60,000 nt of DNA. Source: Nymphaea colorata. Taxonomy: Eukaryota > Streptophyta > Magnoliopsida > Nymphaeales > Nymphaeaceae. The translations under genes and the position numbers were made by a program. The stretch spans positions 36,449,115-36,509,114 of the forward strand of contig NC_045138.2 of the NCBI RefSeq assembly GCF_008831285.2, given 5' to 3'. Below are positions 12,701 to 24,580 of the stretch, piece by piece (the first letter of the stretch is position 1; each line of letters starts with the position of its first letter). Under the pieces are notes generated by a model. The model was not told where the DNA came from, did not search any database, and saw only the letters and a list, made by a program, of their open reading frames with translations.

Positions 12701-13095
12701 AACTCTTGCAACTGAAAATCCTGAGGATAACCTAGAGGCTGCATCCAGTAGGGCATATACTGAATGTTACTTTCTAATGGGAAGGGATATTCTCTATTAA
12801 CTGGATAAAAGTAGCTCTCTGGGAAGGCTTGCCACTGGTTGGGTTGGACCTTTTGATATTCGTTCTGAAAGTTTGACCATGCAAAGAAATTTTGTTGGTA
12901 TGCAGGTCTCGAGTAACCATCATTTGCCACCCCAGAAGTCCTATTACTTAGTGAATTTTCAGCTGTTAATACCCTTACTCTTTCATCCTTTAGCTCAGGA
13001 GGCGGTCCTTCACCTGCATTACCATTCCCTTGTAGCTTACAGTCAAATGCCTTCTTCTGCAGGCATAATAAGGATGCCTCATGGCTCCTTTGCAT
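9715..13095 (-). CDS. ERI1-like DEDDh 3'-5' exoribonuclease with GRF zinc finger
   Basis: The protein is 413 aa from three coding exons: 12496-13095 (200 codons), 10994-11169 and 9715-10180, with continuous phases and a TGA stop at 9717-9715. The catalytic set is complete: Exo I FVVIDFEATCD (Asp139, Glu141), Exo II TWSNWDC (Asp237) and Exo III AHCGLDDARNTA (His294, Asp299), which is the ERI1/Snipper pattern. A zf-GRF domain follows at about 366-413 with Cys370, Cys372, Cys395 and Cys406 (YCYCG, FFFGCGNW, VCPYFEW) and probably binds nucleic acid. Residues 1-130 are low-complexity and rich in Q, Y, P and F. ERI1 proteins trim the 3' ends of small RNAs, histone mRNA or rRNA; the substrate here is not known. 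This ATG was chosen because it lies just inside the exon, and in-frame stops precede it in the predicted spliced leader. Confidence 0.9.
11515..11800. repeat. ACTAGTC-rich repeat, copy 1, in an ERI1-like intron
   Basis: The segment has repeated words such as actagtc, gactagt and gactaggc, many of them palindromic. It shares a stretch with a second copy near 13,690-14,200: a cagtccaagt word followed by AT-rich sequence with aataaata and agaaaca. No coding capacity is seen. It is probably a non-autonomous transposon or LTR remnant. Confidence 0.4.
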
Positions 13096-13689
13096 TTTTC
13101 CTGCATGCAAAACAGAAGACACTTGAGAAGGAGAAAAATATTCTGACTTTTTTTTGTATATGCTCTTAACATTTTCCAGAATTTGTTCTTTGAAATAGAA
13201 AGAACATCTATTTGTACTAGTTGAATACATCAATTCCAAATCAGAGAAGTTTTACTTATTTCTATGTTAGTAAGAAAAAAAAATGATTGCTTACTAAAAA
13301 GTTAAGCTTGTATATCACATCATCATCATTCATCACGGACATTGGCCGACAGATCGTATGGCTTGATGCCTATGTTAACAACAGTACACCACCATGTATT
13401 GGTGGTGGAAGGTCAAACTGGAATGATTTTAACTTGTAAACCTGGAAATGCCCAATATCTGATAAACTAAGAACTTTGCGCTAATGATAGCTTTATCAAC
13501 TGGTTACCTGTGGCTACTATTGATACTTCTTTTCAAGTTCTTAGTGTTATTGCTGTCGTTTAATTTATGCCCAATATCTAAGAAGATTCGCTCGAGAAGC
13601 TTTCTCAAGTTAGCTTCAATGTTAAAAGAAGTTGCTATTTTATATCATAGGATTTTTTCTGTTCTAGTGTTGGCCCCTAAATAGTCAAA

Positions 13690-14200
13690 ATACAAGTTAG
13701 AGCAAGTTGGTCAGACCCCTAACAAGACTAACCAGGGCTAGTCAGGTCTAGCCAGTCCAAGTTGGTCCATGTTTGTCTGCAAAAACATAATCGACAAAAT
13801 AAATATAGAAACAGAACATTTGAAGGGAGAAATCAGAAAAATAATAGAAAACATAAAATTCCATTCTAAGGCAAGTAAATATTACTATAAATCAATTAAA
13901 ATATTACTATAAAGCAATTAAACCACATATTGCTACTACAGCAGTGATGAGACTCATGAGAGTATCATATATAGGTTTGAGTAATTACAGCGTCATATAA
14001 TAGTGACAGACCTAAAGATATCCAAAACAAAAACTTAAAAAAAAAAAAAGACAGTGTAAGTTACATAACATAAGGACTACTCAGTCATTGAGTAGTCTTT
14101 ACTGCATGCCGATTTTAAGCCTATGGATTAGTTGACTAACCAAGACTTAGTTGACTAGTTGAGTAGAGACAACCAAGTCTGGCCCTAAACTTTCCAGTCC
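13690..14200. repeat. ACTAGTC-rich repeat, copy 2, in the ERI1-like leader intron
   Basis: It contains gggctagtcagg, gactactcagtc, ttgactaacc and gacttagttgactagttgagtag, plus the same cagtccaagt-then-AT-rich arrangement as copy 1. The ACTAGTC words cluster at both ends of the AT-rich core, as in a subterminal-repeat element. Boundaries are approximate. Confidence 0.4.
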
Positions 14201-15846
14201 ATTAGAACATAATCATGTGCTCAACTGCAATTTTCCCATCAATCTACACACTGAAGGTAGTATCAAGTAATAACCCAGTGTCCCCCACAACAGTCAAATG
14301 TTCTCAAGTACATGTGGTTTTTTGTGCGGTTGTACCTCACACTGTGATAGGTTTACTTACATGCAAAGCTTCATGGAAAGTGTATCATTCAGATATTGAT
14401 GAAAGTTCTAAAGAGTCTTGCATATAAGTGTTACTGGGGAAATATTAAGTTTTGTATAAACAATGAAATCATGTCATCACATACTGCATGCAGACTTAGT
14501 CGTCTTGCAATAAGCTTGTCAATAATAGAGAAATAATGACTTGGTGCAAACAAACACTCGTGATAATCCCCTCATAGTCGCATATTATAAAGATGTATGT
14601 TCTCCTAAAACAGGACTCGATTACTGAAAACTTGATGAAAAGTTTTTAGCGATATGGGTTTCTCTAGAAAATAAAACAAATAGATCAAGTTAGGTGTTAA
14701 TTCTGACAGCACAATTAACAACTATGCTACCTACTAGTTGCTCCGCCCTACAAGCATGTCTTTCCATATTGTTGCTCTATGCAGGTTTCAAATCATCAGG
14801 TTCTCCAATATTTCATTCAAGATTTGATTTTCTTTTGCCAAAATCTTGATCATACAATTAAAAAACATTGGATATAGAGAACTCCTAACAAACAAGTTAA
14901 CGCATAAGATGCACATAATTCGTAATATGAGATAAAATAACGATGGTACATTTACAAGTACAGATACAAATTCACTATCAACGTCCATACAAACCCACAT
15001 GGAATACAAAACTGAGCATCTTTTACTGTTTCCCAGTAACTCGTTGAAATAGAACACCAGAAACCAAACCCACATGGAATACCCAAAGAGTAACGCAACT
15101 GCCACAGATAAAAATAGACTACATAATTAAAACTTTTGTAACATGCACGTAACAACCATAAAAGGACATCAAACAAGCCAAAGTGGCATTTCTATAGAAC
15201 CTCCATTCTCAATCGAGCATGTTTGCGTTCAGAAACATCAACTACCCTAAATAAGGTAACAGGGATAGAACAACATGAACCACAAAAACTACCAACCATC
15301 AAGAGAAAGGATTACATGCAATGCAGTTGGAAAAATCTAATGAACCCCCCCAACCCATAACCAAATTCCCAATTTTGCTCACTCTGCACCACCAAAACCA
15401 TCCCCAGTACACATGAAGAACAACACCCAAAGGCCGTCTATTCAGCATCTAATATATCATCCATTCATCTGTGAAAACCCAAATATCTCAGCTTCCTACC
15501 GCATTCTACGAAAGACCAACAACCGAATCAACCAGGAAGCAACGAGCAACGGAAACAAGAGCAAAAACAAAACAAACAAGTAAAACGTTCGGCTGGTCCC
15601 ACGCTAAAACCATACCTTTGTTATGTTCTTCAATCATGATCCTGCTTGTGATTAGGATATTCTAGGCTATGAGTCGTGAAATTGTCTAGATCTCCCCTCC
15701 TGGCCCATCAAATAGAAACAAAAAGAAAAGATCGATCATTGAACACACGGAGGGAGAAAATAACGTCAAGCAGAGACCGCCAAATCAAGGGAGACAAGTA
15801 ATGAAGGAGAAAATCAAGGCAAAGAAGAGAAAAGAGAGACTCTTAC
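14201..15846 (-). other. Remainder of the ERI1-like leader intron
   Basis: This is the 5' part of the predicted intron between the leader exon (ending 15847) and the first coding exon (starting about 13,102). Open frames of 60-105 codons occur on both strands near 14,790-15,180 but are AT-driven, mutually overlapping and unlike known proteins. I see no gene or RNA in it. Confidence 0.4.
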
Positions 15847-15960
15847 ATGTCTAATTGGGAGAAGCAAGGGAGAGATCGAATCACATGGAAGCGGTTTTCC
15901 CCTTGCGAAGAAAGAAGGTGAGCAATTCGAAGCGTTTTTAGAGAGAGAGAGAGAGAGGGG
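15847..15960 (-). other. Predicted 5' UTR exon of the ERI1-like gene
   Basis: On the minus strand a CT-microsatellite leader (revcomp of 15940-15958) is followed by about 100 bases ending AGACAT before GTAAGAGT, a strong donor. The matching acceptor is TTTTGCATGCAG just before 13,102. The leader contains a minimal ATG-TGA at 15886-15881. The transcription start is not defined. The link to the ERI1-like gene is inferred from position, strand and splice signals. Confidence 0.5.
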
Positions 15961-17256
15961 GGAGAGCAGAAGGTGGGGCCCACCTGCCTTTTTCACTTAT
16001 CCCCAGCAGGTGGCCGTATCGGGTTGGGAATTTTCCCTCCTTTAAAGCACCACGTTAACGTAACCGACTAACTAAAGCAATAACTTGTGATCCCGAGACG
16101 AGTCGCTGACTCGTGAACCGGATCGGTGGGGCTCCCCCACTCGTGGGAACGTTGACTAGACCAAGTTGGTCGCCTTGCTCGCGGCCCTGGTCAAATGTGT
16201 TTGCATGGGTTCGGGTCAGGTTGCAACCAGCCAAATACATAAAGGTCATGTTTTTTCCTTTTTTCAGAAAAAGTAGATTGGCTGAGAAAAATGCTCGTTA
16301 CTATAAACTGCGGATTGTGTGACGTAATTTGTTTCTTGATGGACCTACTTTACAAAGAACATTGAAAACTTGCTTTATGTGCAAATTTGCCAAATTAAGA
16401 ACTTGGAGTTTTCTTGTCTTTTTTAGTTGTTATCGGATAAGACATTTAGAAATCGTTAGCCGGTACACTTGAAATTGCACATTAGTTTTATTTTGACTTT
16501 TTTATATTTGCACACCTATAAAGGTAAAAGTTCATTGCTGCCTTTTTTAGAATGTTATTGTTTTGGTTTCAATGTTTATAGTTATTTTATGCTCTTTATG
16601 AATCATTTAATGTAACTTCGTTCATGGAAATATTTTTTGCTTTTAATGTCTTCAAGTGACTACTGTATAAATGATAACTGCCCATCGCGGAAGCGTTAGA
16701 GGGATCTAGGGCCATCCGAGAGGAGGCCGATACGAGTCGGATACCGTTTCGAACTATTTTCCTATAACGGCTTTACCGGTCCTCGTTGGGTTCATGCATA
16801 GCGTTCCTTGATCATACTGTATCGGCTTTTAAGCAGCTCTATTTAGGACTTCATGGGTCCGAAAATTTCAAATTTGGTCTCCAATTTCTTCAGTTATTTT
16901 TTTCTTCTGGTTTTCAACGAGAGAGCTCTAAATTTTTTTCCTTTAATTCCAAACTGGGGCCTACCTTAGCTGCTAATGAGAAACTCAGGCTTTCTGCTAG
17001 GGGCATGGATATGTGGGGGCTCCATGAGCCCATTAGTGGTTGAAAGCTTAAATCAGTGTGTCTAGTTATGTAAGACAGCCCCACGAGACTCAGGTCATTG
17101 ACTCACGGCCAACTGAAATTTTATTAACTATATGTTTAGTGTCTTATGAACACAAACAATATATATATATATATATATAACTCTGTCCCTGTTTCTGGGG
17201 CCCGACCATGTTCTATTCCCTGACTTGAACTTGGAAATGGACCGGTCAGGTTTTAG
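15961..17256. other. Intergenic region upstream of the ERI1-like gene
   Basis: The interval 15,970-16,215 is GC-rich compared with its surroundings and includes a short perfect inverted repeat (gtgggg-ctc-ccccac near 16,127-16,141), so it is the likely promoter region. The interval 16,680-16,790 is another GC-richer island. A (TA)n microsatellite lies at 17,159-17,180. I see no gene. Confidence 0.4.
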
Positions 17257-17605
17257 GCCCCCTTTGGATGATAGAGGGAACGGACCAGGTTTTGCACATA
17301 AATCAAGTTTTTGGAGAAATCAGATTTGCAAATAACTTGAACTTAACTCTTTTTGGATGCCAAAATTTAGGTTTGCAAACAAAAAGTCGCATGTAAAGTG
17401 ACCCTGGCCAATTCCCCTTCCATTTTATATATTGACGGTTCTCTGTAAAAGAAAGGTAGATCCTTTTCTTGGTTGTTCAAACTAGTATAGGCATGATATC
17501 ATTCTGGTCCACTGGTGGCCAGAAATTGGAAAAAATGGCCGGAAAATGGTGGATCTTCTCCACCACCGTGAAGTGAAATAGAAGGAAAGGTGAAAACACT
17601 GCACA
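17257..17605 (+). repeat. Direct repeat R1, left copy (about 340 bp)
   Basis: The segment from ggccccctttggatgatag to gtgaaaacactgc is closely similar, in the same orientation, to 29,433-29,775. The copies differ by scattered substitutions and small indels. The ggccccctttgga start looks like the terminus of a plant DNA transposon, but no inverted partner was found at the other end. It marks the left side of the tandem duplication proposed around PATROL1. Confidence 0.75.
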
Positions 17606-18003
17606 TTAGCCCATCGACACTGTACAGTCTGCATGCTTTCAGTTTCAAATGTTATGCGAACAAGTCCCTCTTATATATGCAACGTAAACATTATCCAATG
17701 TATCATCTACGGGGTATTGATCCGGGAACAAATACAGTGAAAAGAAATGCCTGCCTACTTATTCATCCCATTTGCAGACCATATGAAACGTTCCTCACTG
17801 CACCACCCGTTGAGCAAGCTCACGAGCTCCACATAGGCTTGAGCTTGTTTATTGGACGAGTCAAACTTGAACTAGGCGCAAAGCTTTCTCGTTTGAGCTA
17901 TACTTATAATTCGACAATGATCGATTGTCCTTGCTTCTTTAATAAAAAGAATCACTTAGAAATTATGCAAAATCAATTTCATATGAAGTTCTTTCTTCCC
18001 CAG

Positions 18004-18123
18004 GTATCAAGGGATGAGCAATTACATTCTATGCATAAGATGGTTGATTTTCATCATAAGAATGCTGAAAGTTTGGGTCGGAGGACGGATGCATTCAACC
18101 ATCTTGCAAAAGGAGTTACTAAG
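18004..18123 (+). pseudogene. 40-codon exon-like fragment of an unrecognised gene
   Basis: Between an acceptor (CCCCAG at 17,998-18,003) and a GT at 18,124 lie exactly 40 open codons in phase 0. They start VSRDEQLHSMHKMVDFHH and end FNHLAKGVTK, hydrophilic and helix-prone with natural composition. The frame is open far upstream (from 17,590) but only this part looks coding. The last third recurs at 30,567-30,610 as part of the duplicated block. I do not recognise the family. It is most likely a captured exon, and no neighbouring exons were found. Confidence 0.35.
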
Positions 18124-18539
18124 GTCCTTTTTTTATTTGACTTTTTTTTGTGTGTGTGAAAGTTTATATTTTGTAGTTAGTAAACATAGGGTTCAACTTA
18201 GTAAATATAGGTTCAATTCTTCTTTTTCTGGTTGTGTTTCTATTCCTAGTAAACTGTCTTTTTTTTTTCGGGCATGAATTCTTGATTAATTAAGCTTAAA
18301 GCGCAAGGAAGGAGCTATTAGGCAGATCGGGATAGAGTAGAATAGAATATTTTTGTTTGATTTTTGAATTTGATGGTTTGATTGAGTATTTATTATTAGA
18401 AAACATGTTAAATAGTCATGTGTGTGTGTGTGTATATATATATATATTGTCTATAATAAAATGTGTGTGATTCATGTGTGACTTGGGTTCATATGTACAT
18501 ATATGTGTACATGTATTTTTATATTTTCAATTTTAAGTT

Positions 18540-18852
18540 TTGTATGTTTCCAGCTCAGTTGGCTAGCTCCAATGACTCCTTTTGGAGCCGTTGGACCTAG
18601 TCCAACTGCTAGTTTTTTTCTATCTTCTTTTTTTTCCCTGTTTATTCTTTAATTCTTCGATTGTTTATAATGTATATATAGGTGTTGTTTCTGCCATTGT
18701 AAGAAAGTTGTTTTCCACAGCTTTTTGTGTGATTCAATAATATTTTTCATTTCTCTATTTTCTTGGTCACTTGGACTTATTGTTTGTCATTGGGATTCGC
18801 AACGGGTTTACATATGTGACTGTCGCCAGCCACATTTTTGTGGTATCAAAGC
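18540..18852 (+). repeat. Copia-like LTR 3' part plus primer-binding site
   Basis: TGGTATCAAAGC at 18,841-18,852 matches the initiator tRNA-Met primer site with one change. Upstream there is an LTR-like stretch with a TATA-like word (gtatatatagg, 18,671-18,681) and an end in CCACA six bases before the PBS. The left end, possibly TGTATGTTTCC near 18,540, is uncertain. The sequence after the PBS has no intact gag, so this is an old or non-autonomous element. Confidence 0.55.
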
Positions 18853-21002
18853 TCTGGTTTGGGCTTTGATTTGCTGATTGTGATCACAACTTTTTTGCTG
18901 GTTCATGAATATGGTGTTCACCAACTATTTGCTGTAATTATTGAAGCTACAAGTTGTCGATTTCTTGAGGAAAGATAGTTGCTGCCCTTGCATGGAGAGA
19001 CCATCATCGTGCTGATTTTGCTGACTGCACTCCTATTGAAGCCAGGTTGGTGATTGGTGGCCAACATGCTCACCAATTGTTTAGTAGTTTTTTTTGCATC
19101 AGTGTGGATCTAGGTTCAGCTATAAGCTTACGGTTCTACTGGAGGAGTGCTGAAAATAGCTGTATCTAAGTGCTGGTGCTGCTTAGCAGCTTTACATTTG
19201 GTATGCATCCCAATTGTTCGATGAAATTGTTGTGCATGCTAAACAAGAATGTTTTATTGCTGATTTGTTGATTCACAAGAAAGATCTGACCCTAGTGGCC
19301 CGTTATTTCAAAATCAGTTGTCCCTTTTATCTCATGAGCCCCTTTCTTGCCAAACCAAGTTGCCAGTATTTCAAAGCTGGTATGCTCTCAAATCGGTTGT
19401 CCAATTCAATATTTCTATCTGACATGAGGTGAATTCTTCAAAGTTTGCTTTCCTTCAAGGTCAAGCTTTTCTGCAATCCAATCCTAGTAGTTTGTTTGGG
19501 AAAATAGATGTGCTTAACCCAATCATTTTCAAAACTTCCATTAACCCAATCATTTTCAAAACTTCCAATCGACTTTATGAGAACTTGTTACCTTGAAACC
19601 AACCTTTTGTGTAGAAGACCCTACTTTTACGAGGGAGTTGATGAAGTTTGTTGTCACACTTTCAAGTGATATATCATTTGATGTCAAGAACTTTTTTTGA
19701 AAGAGGAAATTTTTAGTTTTTGCTTAAAAAACATTTTGAAAGGGTCTTCTCAACTAATGATATGCCTTTATTTTATTCTCAGTACCTTCTCGAGTAAAAG
19801 GAGAAAGTTTCAAGTTTTTGTTGTCGATCATTAGAAGAGAAAGTCTGGAAAAGTCATAGATATGAGCAGTGAGGAAAATTTTATGAAGCTGAGAAAGTCA
19901 AGACTAGGAAATGTTATTGACTCTAGTGATCAAACATCTGCAAGGATTTAGCAAGTTAATAGCTTAAGAGAGAAGCCATAATGCCTATAAAATCTTGGCA
20001 GGTAGCAAAATGAGAGTTGAGAGATGGGCTCGGGGCTCGTGTAGTCATTCCTCTGGGTCAGTAATCAAGAGTATCGGGTAAACATATAGGTGATTTATGT
20101 CTATACCGCGAAGATGATGACTTATGAACTTTTTGGCATGTTGAAAACCCGTAAGGTGAAGCGGGTCTGGATACATGACAAAAATACACATCACCACCAA
20201 AGCGGTGGAGTTCCGTAGTAGCCTTTGGGGTGGTGAGGTATTCCCTCAAAGGTGAAGGTCGGCCTGAAAAAATAAAATCAAAAGCAAGAAAAAAAAAAGT
20301 AAAAGGCAAAAAGCCGAATGCAAAAGAAAAAAAAAAGAAAAACCAAAAAGGTGTCTGCCAAGAGATGAATGGCATTTAGGCTGAACTCATAGGAATTGAA
20401 TGCAACGATCTTTCGTGGATGTGCAATCCTCAGGTCAATATCTACTCTTTTTTATTTTCTAAGACGTGGAGGATGGTTCCTTTATGTTCATATTTTGGAA
20501 ATTGAAAGACATCCCTTGTAGAGATTCAACAACATTGATGCGAAATGCATCCTGATGCTTGTACGGTACTGAGGGCAAATGAAAGATATATCATTTGCAC
20601 AATACGAGCACTCTAGCTTATGATTTAAATTGATGGTTTATGAGTTATTATAAGTAAAAACTTGACATCTCTTGTTATGTTTCAAATTTTCCATCAACCC
20701 GTCTGTCTCAAAATCTGGATAAAAGATTAATCCTGAGCCATTAGTCCATCTTAACCGAGCATCTTCAACCTACCTTTCTATGGCATCCTAAACTTAGGGT
20801 TGAGTTTGTTATCATCGAGTAATGGAATGCAGGTAGCCGACACAACTTCTGCCCCTGAAATTTGAGTATTGGATATGAACGAATGTCTAATTGTGTTTAA
20901 AGCTTTTGTAGATTTGGGCAAAATATGTTAGGTGTTTTACACTTGTAGGTCTAGGGATATGACCACATGTCTAATTGTGTTAATTTTCGTGCAAAACTTT
21001 TT
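18853..21002. other. Gene-free, transposon-derived sequence
   Basis: This follows the degraded LTR and PBS and probably includes the decayed interior of that element. Short frames around 19,214-19,432 do not match gag or pol. A 28-bp unit (ttaacccaatcattttc and following) is tandemly duplicated at 19,513-19,568. An A-rich low-complexity stretch lies at 20,268-20,350. I see no gene. Confidence 0.4.
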
Positions 21003-22695
21003 TTTGCCACTGTGGCAGAAATGCTCTTAATTTTCATCATGCAAATGCATATAACATACCTGATTTGCGTTCCTTCAGGATGCTAATGAATTGAATAGTC
21101 TTACTGCTTTATGAATTGACTCTTACATTTTGAACGTTCATAAGCAATTTTATTATTGGAAAGTCTACAAACATTCATAATCTATAATTCAATAAAAAAT
21201 GTGCATAAGTGGGTTTATGCTAATGATTTTAAGTATTAAATAAGGTATAGAGGTATCTTTTGAAGTTACAGTATTAGCTTGGTTTTTTCCACTTCAGTTT
21301 TTCATCTATCATTGTGCGTAGGGGAGGGAGTCGGATCGAGACCAGGCTGTGGGTTACATCTCTTCTTCTATCAAGTATGCATTTACATGGGTAAGTGACT
21401 ATTTTCCTACCATTAGCATATAAATGCATTGTGGAGTACTTGTCCCTTCCATTCAGCTCCTGGTGCAGGTGTTTGTAAGCTCTAATACGAAGCACCTTCT
21501 TCAAGCACACAAGCAACAAATACCTTGTATCTACATAACTTATGTGCAAGCACATGATCATATAAAAAACATGATCATATAAAAACTTTGTGTGCTCAGA
21601 CTCAAACTTTAAACAGGAAGGGTGTAGCATTCTTTCACATGCAACTTACATATCAGTTTTCTTATGGTTCGTTAATTAGTAAAGAGTGATAATGATGTTT
21701 CCTGGACTGATAAAGACAGTGATGTTAGCAATTATATCTTTTTTCTTGCCATGAATAACCGTGAACCTCCTGATGTATTGACAGGATTGAGCATCTTTGG
21801 AATTTCTAGTTGGAGAGTGCTATTTCCATTGAAAATGTTATATAAGCACATTCAACTTTTTGAAGTGGTGACAACAATGTACCCAGGTTTGAATTTCTTT
21901 CATTTAACTGCCTGGATTAGATACAAAAAAGCACAATAAATTGAAAGAAGTCCTCATCTAAAACGTGTTTTTTATATCAACCCAAACTTGAGCATGTTTG
22001 CCTAAAATTCCCAGTTTCCATTCTACATGACATTTGTTACTTGACATTGTTCGCCATGATTTAATGCTGATCGGTGATATATACCATCTTATCTTTTGTT
22101 GCTCATGCTGGGTAATTCTTATCCTATATTAGAGATGCACTTTTTTTTTATCGGTCATCATTTCCTACCAGTTCCCACTGTTTGATAAATCCTGAGGCAT
22201 GCATCACGTCATCATAGCATGCATCACGTCATCATAGCATTTTCTTTTCGAGTATTTTTATTCGTGTTGTATATATATAGGTCCTATTTTGTTGGTTTAC
22301 TAAAGAGTCATACTCCTGATACACCATCCCTTGAAAAAAAATGCATTGACATACTAACCATATCTGTCATACCTTCATACATTTGATGGACCATTCATTT
22401 AGAATATATATCTGTATATGCCACATGTATTAGAGTTTGGTCATATTTTTTCTGGTGAAAGTTCTGTGGGCCTTGACTCAGATTTTTACTTTTTTGGCAG
22501 CTGACTCATAGAGGTAGGGCAAGTTACGGGCATGGATAAGTGTCCACATAGGAGTGGCTTCTCGCTTAAAAAAACTCCTTTCTGGCATTAGTTCTGCAAT
22601 TAAAATATATTTCTTGTGTGATTCTAACTGTCTTCAGGCTTAGGGTCCATCTCAGCCTTATATGATGCTTGCATTATGTTCATTGTTACTCTTAG

Positions 22696-22859
22696 GTTTT
22701 ACGGGATGTTGATGGTGCATCAGAAGTAACCAAGGTGCATCCTTTAGCATTGCTTGCTGAAGAATTGAGAAAACTTTTAAAGAAAGAGTCAACCATGTTC
22801 TGACCTGCATTATCTCGCTGGCATCCACAAGCTGTTGCTATATCTGTTTCTTTGCTTCA
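22696..22859 (+). pseudogene. Exon 13 remnant of the PATROL1 duplicate
   Basis: It matches intact exon 13 (42,822-43,007) through HPLALLAEELRKLLKKES, then TCA of the parent is TGA here at 22,801-22,803. Homology stops at about 22,859, where the copy jumps to sequence matching 44,660 of the parent, giving a precise deletion breakpoint. Confidence 0.85.
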
Positions 22860-23049
22860 ACTAACTTGTATTCCACTTGTTTGGTCCCACCTCTTGGAAG
22901 GTGTTGCAGGTGTACTCATTGAGTTGGTCATACCCTATGCATTCATATTTTTATGTCAAAAAAAAGAAAGAGAAAAGAGCATACCACAGAACCGAAAGAT
23001 ATCATTTGACCAATATGCTGGTATCAGAAATATGGTCATGGATAGGGCT

Positions 23050-23410
23050 CACCATGACCCGAGTTGAGCCCGATCTCGGCCAGCTCGAGCTTGCATGACA
23101 ATGTCAGCTGGAGCTCTACTCGATACACGAGTCTAAGCTTGAGTTCGGCTCATTTAGCAATACCCATTAAATGACAAGATTTTTTATTAGGCTCGTTTTA
23201 CCTAATCTACTGAACATAGAACGAAATTGTGATTTATATACATTAAATGGAGCCATATTGAGCTTATTTGGATTGAGTGAAGACAACTCAAACTCGCCTC
23301 GTTTATGATCTGGAGCTTAAATTTAAGGTTGAGCTCAACTTGTATAGCAAAAAAGGCAGCTCAAGCTGAGCTTTAGCTAATCAAGCTCGAGCTGCTTCGC
23401 TTGTTGTTCA
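23050..23410. repeat. AGCTCGAGCTTGAGC-type repeat array (copy in the duplicate)
   Basis: Overlapping words agctcgag, gagcttg and gctcgagc recur on both strands and give many short palindromes. The same array, diverged, lies at 44,860-45,240 in PATROL1 intron 14. A shorter relative is seen near 17,815-17,900. It is noncoding and probably a remnant of a transposon with palindromic subterminal repeats. Confidence 0.5.
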
Positions 23411-23701
23411 GGGGTAGTGATGGATATGGACTCATAATAGTACATTCAACCATGTGGGTTACCTAAAAGAAACTAACTATTATGAGTTAACGTTGAACTT
23501 CAATTAAGCATATGCAGTTGGGAATCCAGGAAGCATGTTTGTTTGGTTTGAGTTCATCTGTTACTTGTTACCCTCTATGCATTTCGTTCTGTCATTCGGT
23601 GCATTCTTCTTTGCCATACCAGGTTTTCCTTTTCATTGCCTGTCACAGTCATTGTATGCCTTCTAGCCTTGGTTTTGCTTGATTTTTGCATGTACTTGTA
23701 G

Positions 23702-23795
23702 ATCGAGTCAATATCAGGAATGCTGGCAATGCGTTTGGGTAAACTCCCAGATGGGAAGGATTTTAGGGTGGGTTGAAAGAACAATTCAGCAGGAG
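23702..23795 (+). pseudogene. Exon 15 remnant of the PATROL1 duplicate
   Basis: It is nearly identical to intact exon 15 (45,605-45,697) but one base longer, with cgtttggg in place of cgttggg. This shifts the frame after SISGMLAMR. Confidence 0.85.
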
Positions 23796-23867
23796 GTGAG
23801 TTGCAGTATACAAACTCTTTGTTGGATCTAATCAATGCAACACTTTACCTCTTTTTAAATCTTTAGT

Positions 23868-24174
23868 CAAGCCAAGCCGAATGTCTCTAGTATTTCAACA
23901 CTGCACGCATTGTAAATTGGAATATCCATCACACATGGTGCATGCTCATACACACACATGGGTAACTGTGCATATACCTCCTCTATGATCTGATATACTT
24001 CAACGATTGAACTCCCATGGTGCTGTTGAGGTGATAAAGGTTCCAATTTCTGAAAGTATTGCAGCACACATTAACCACAAGAATCGAAAATGGAGAAAGA
24101 GAAGAAGAGAAAGCAAAAGAATATTGGCAGAAAATAGACACTGCACTTAGCTAAATCCCCAAGAATGAGGAGTA
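23868..24174 (-). pseudogene. Inverted segment carrying the exon 16 remnant
   Basis: This piece matches the reverse complement of about 45,862-46,200 of the intact locus, while the sequence on both sides is in the direct orientation. Exon 16 lies on the minus strand at 24,049-23,978 (KLEPLSPQQHHGSSIVEVYQ against KWEPLSPQQRHGSSIVEVYR in the gene). It is a local inversion of about 0.3 kb inside the pseudogene. Confidence 0.85.
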
Positions 24175-24177
24175 GCC

Positions 24178-24580
24178 ACCTGTAAACCGTCAACCTTGGC
24201 TGGATGGTAAGGATCGGAGCAGCAGCATCTGGATTGCTTTTTCGACCCTCATCGATCCAGCAAGGGTCGAGCCCTCGCCCTTTTTTGATAAGGGTTGAGG
24301 ATGACCCGACCCTCACCATGCCAAGCGATGTCGGACGGGTCAGTGAAGATTAGGGCTCTCCTCAACCATAACTGTTGGGCAGGGCAATGGTTCGACTCTC
24401 TCCAGAACAACAAAGATTGGGTGTCTTGACCATCGTTGTTCCATTACAAGGGAGTGAGTGGGATGGCGAGGGTTGGGCAATCGACCCTCCCCGAGCATCT
24501 AGGAATTGGATGCTGCCACCCCAATCCTCACAATCTGGTGGAGATCAATGGATGGCCACCCTCTCCCCTTGCGGTTGGTG
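24178..24580. repeat. GC-richer intronic element shared with PATROL1 intron 16
   Basis: The segment has repeated cgaccctc, gggtcgag and ccctcgcc words and matches 46,820-47,200 in the parent intron. It is of transposon-like composition but has no clear termini. It was present before the duplication. Confidence 0.5.

Noticed and set aside
12990-13172. Possible N-terminal extension of the ERI1-like protein upstream of 13,095
   Set aside because: The extended frame crosses a strong acceptor at about 13,102, and in-frame stops occur in the predicted spliced leader.
14788-15176. Two overlapping minus-strand frames of 74 and 105 codons
   Set aside because: They are AT-rich and Cys/Phe/Leu-rich without motif or splice support, inside the ERI1-like leader intron.
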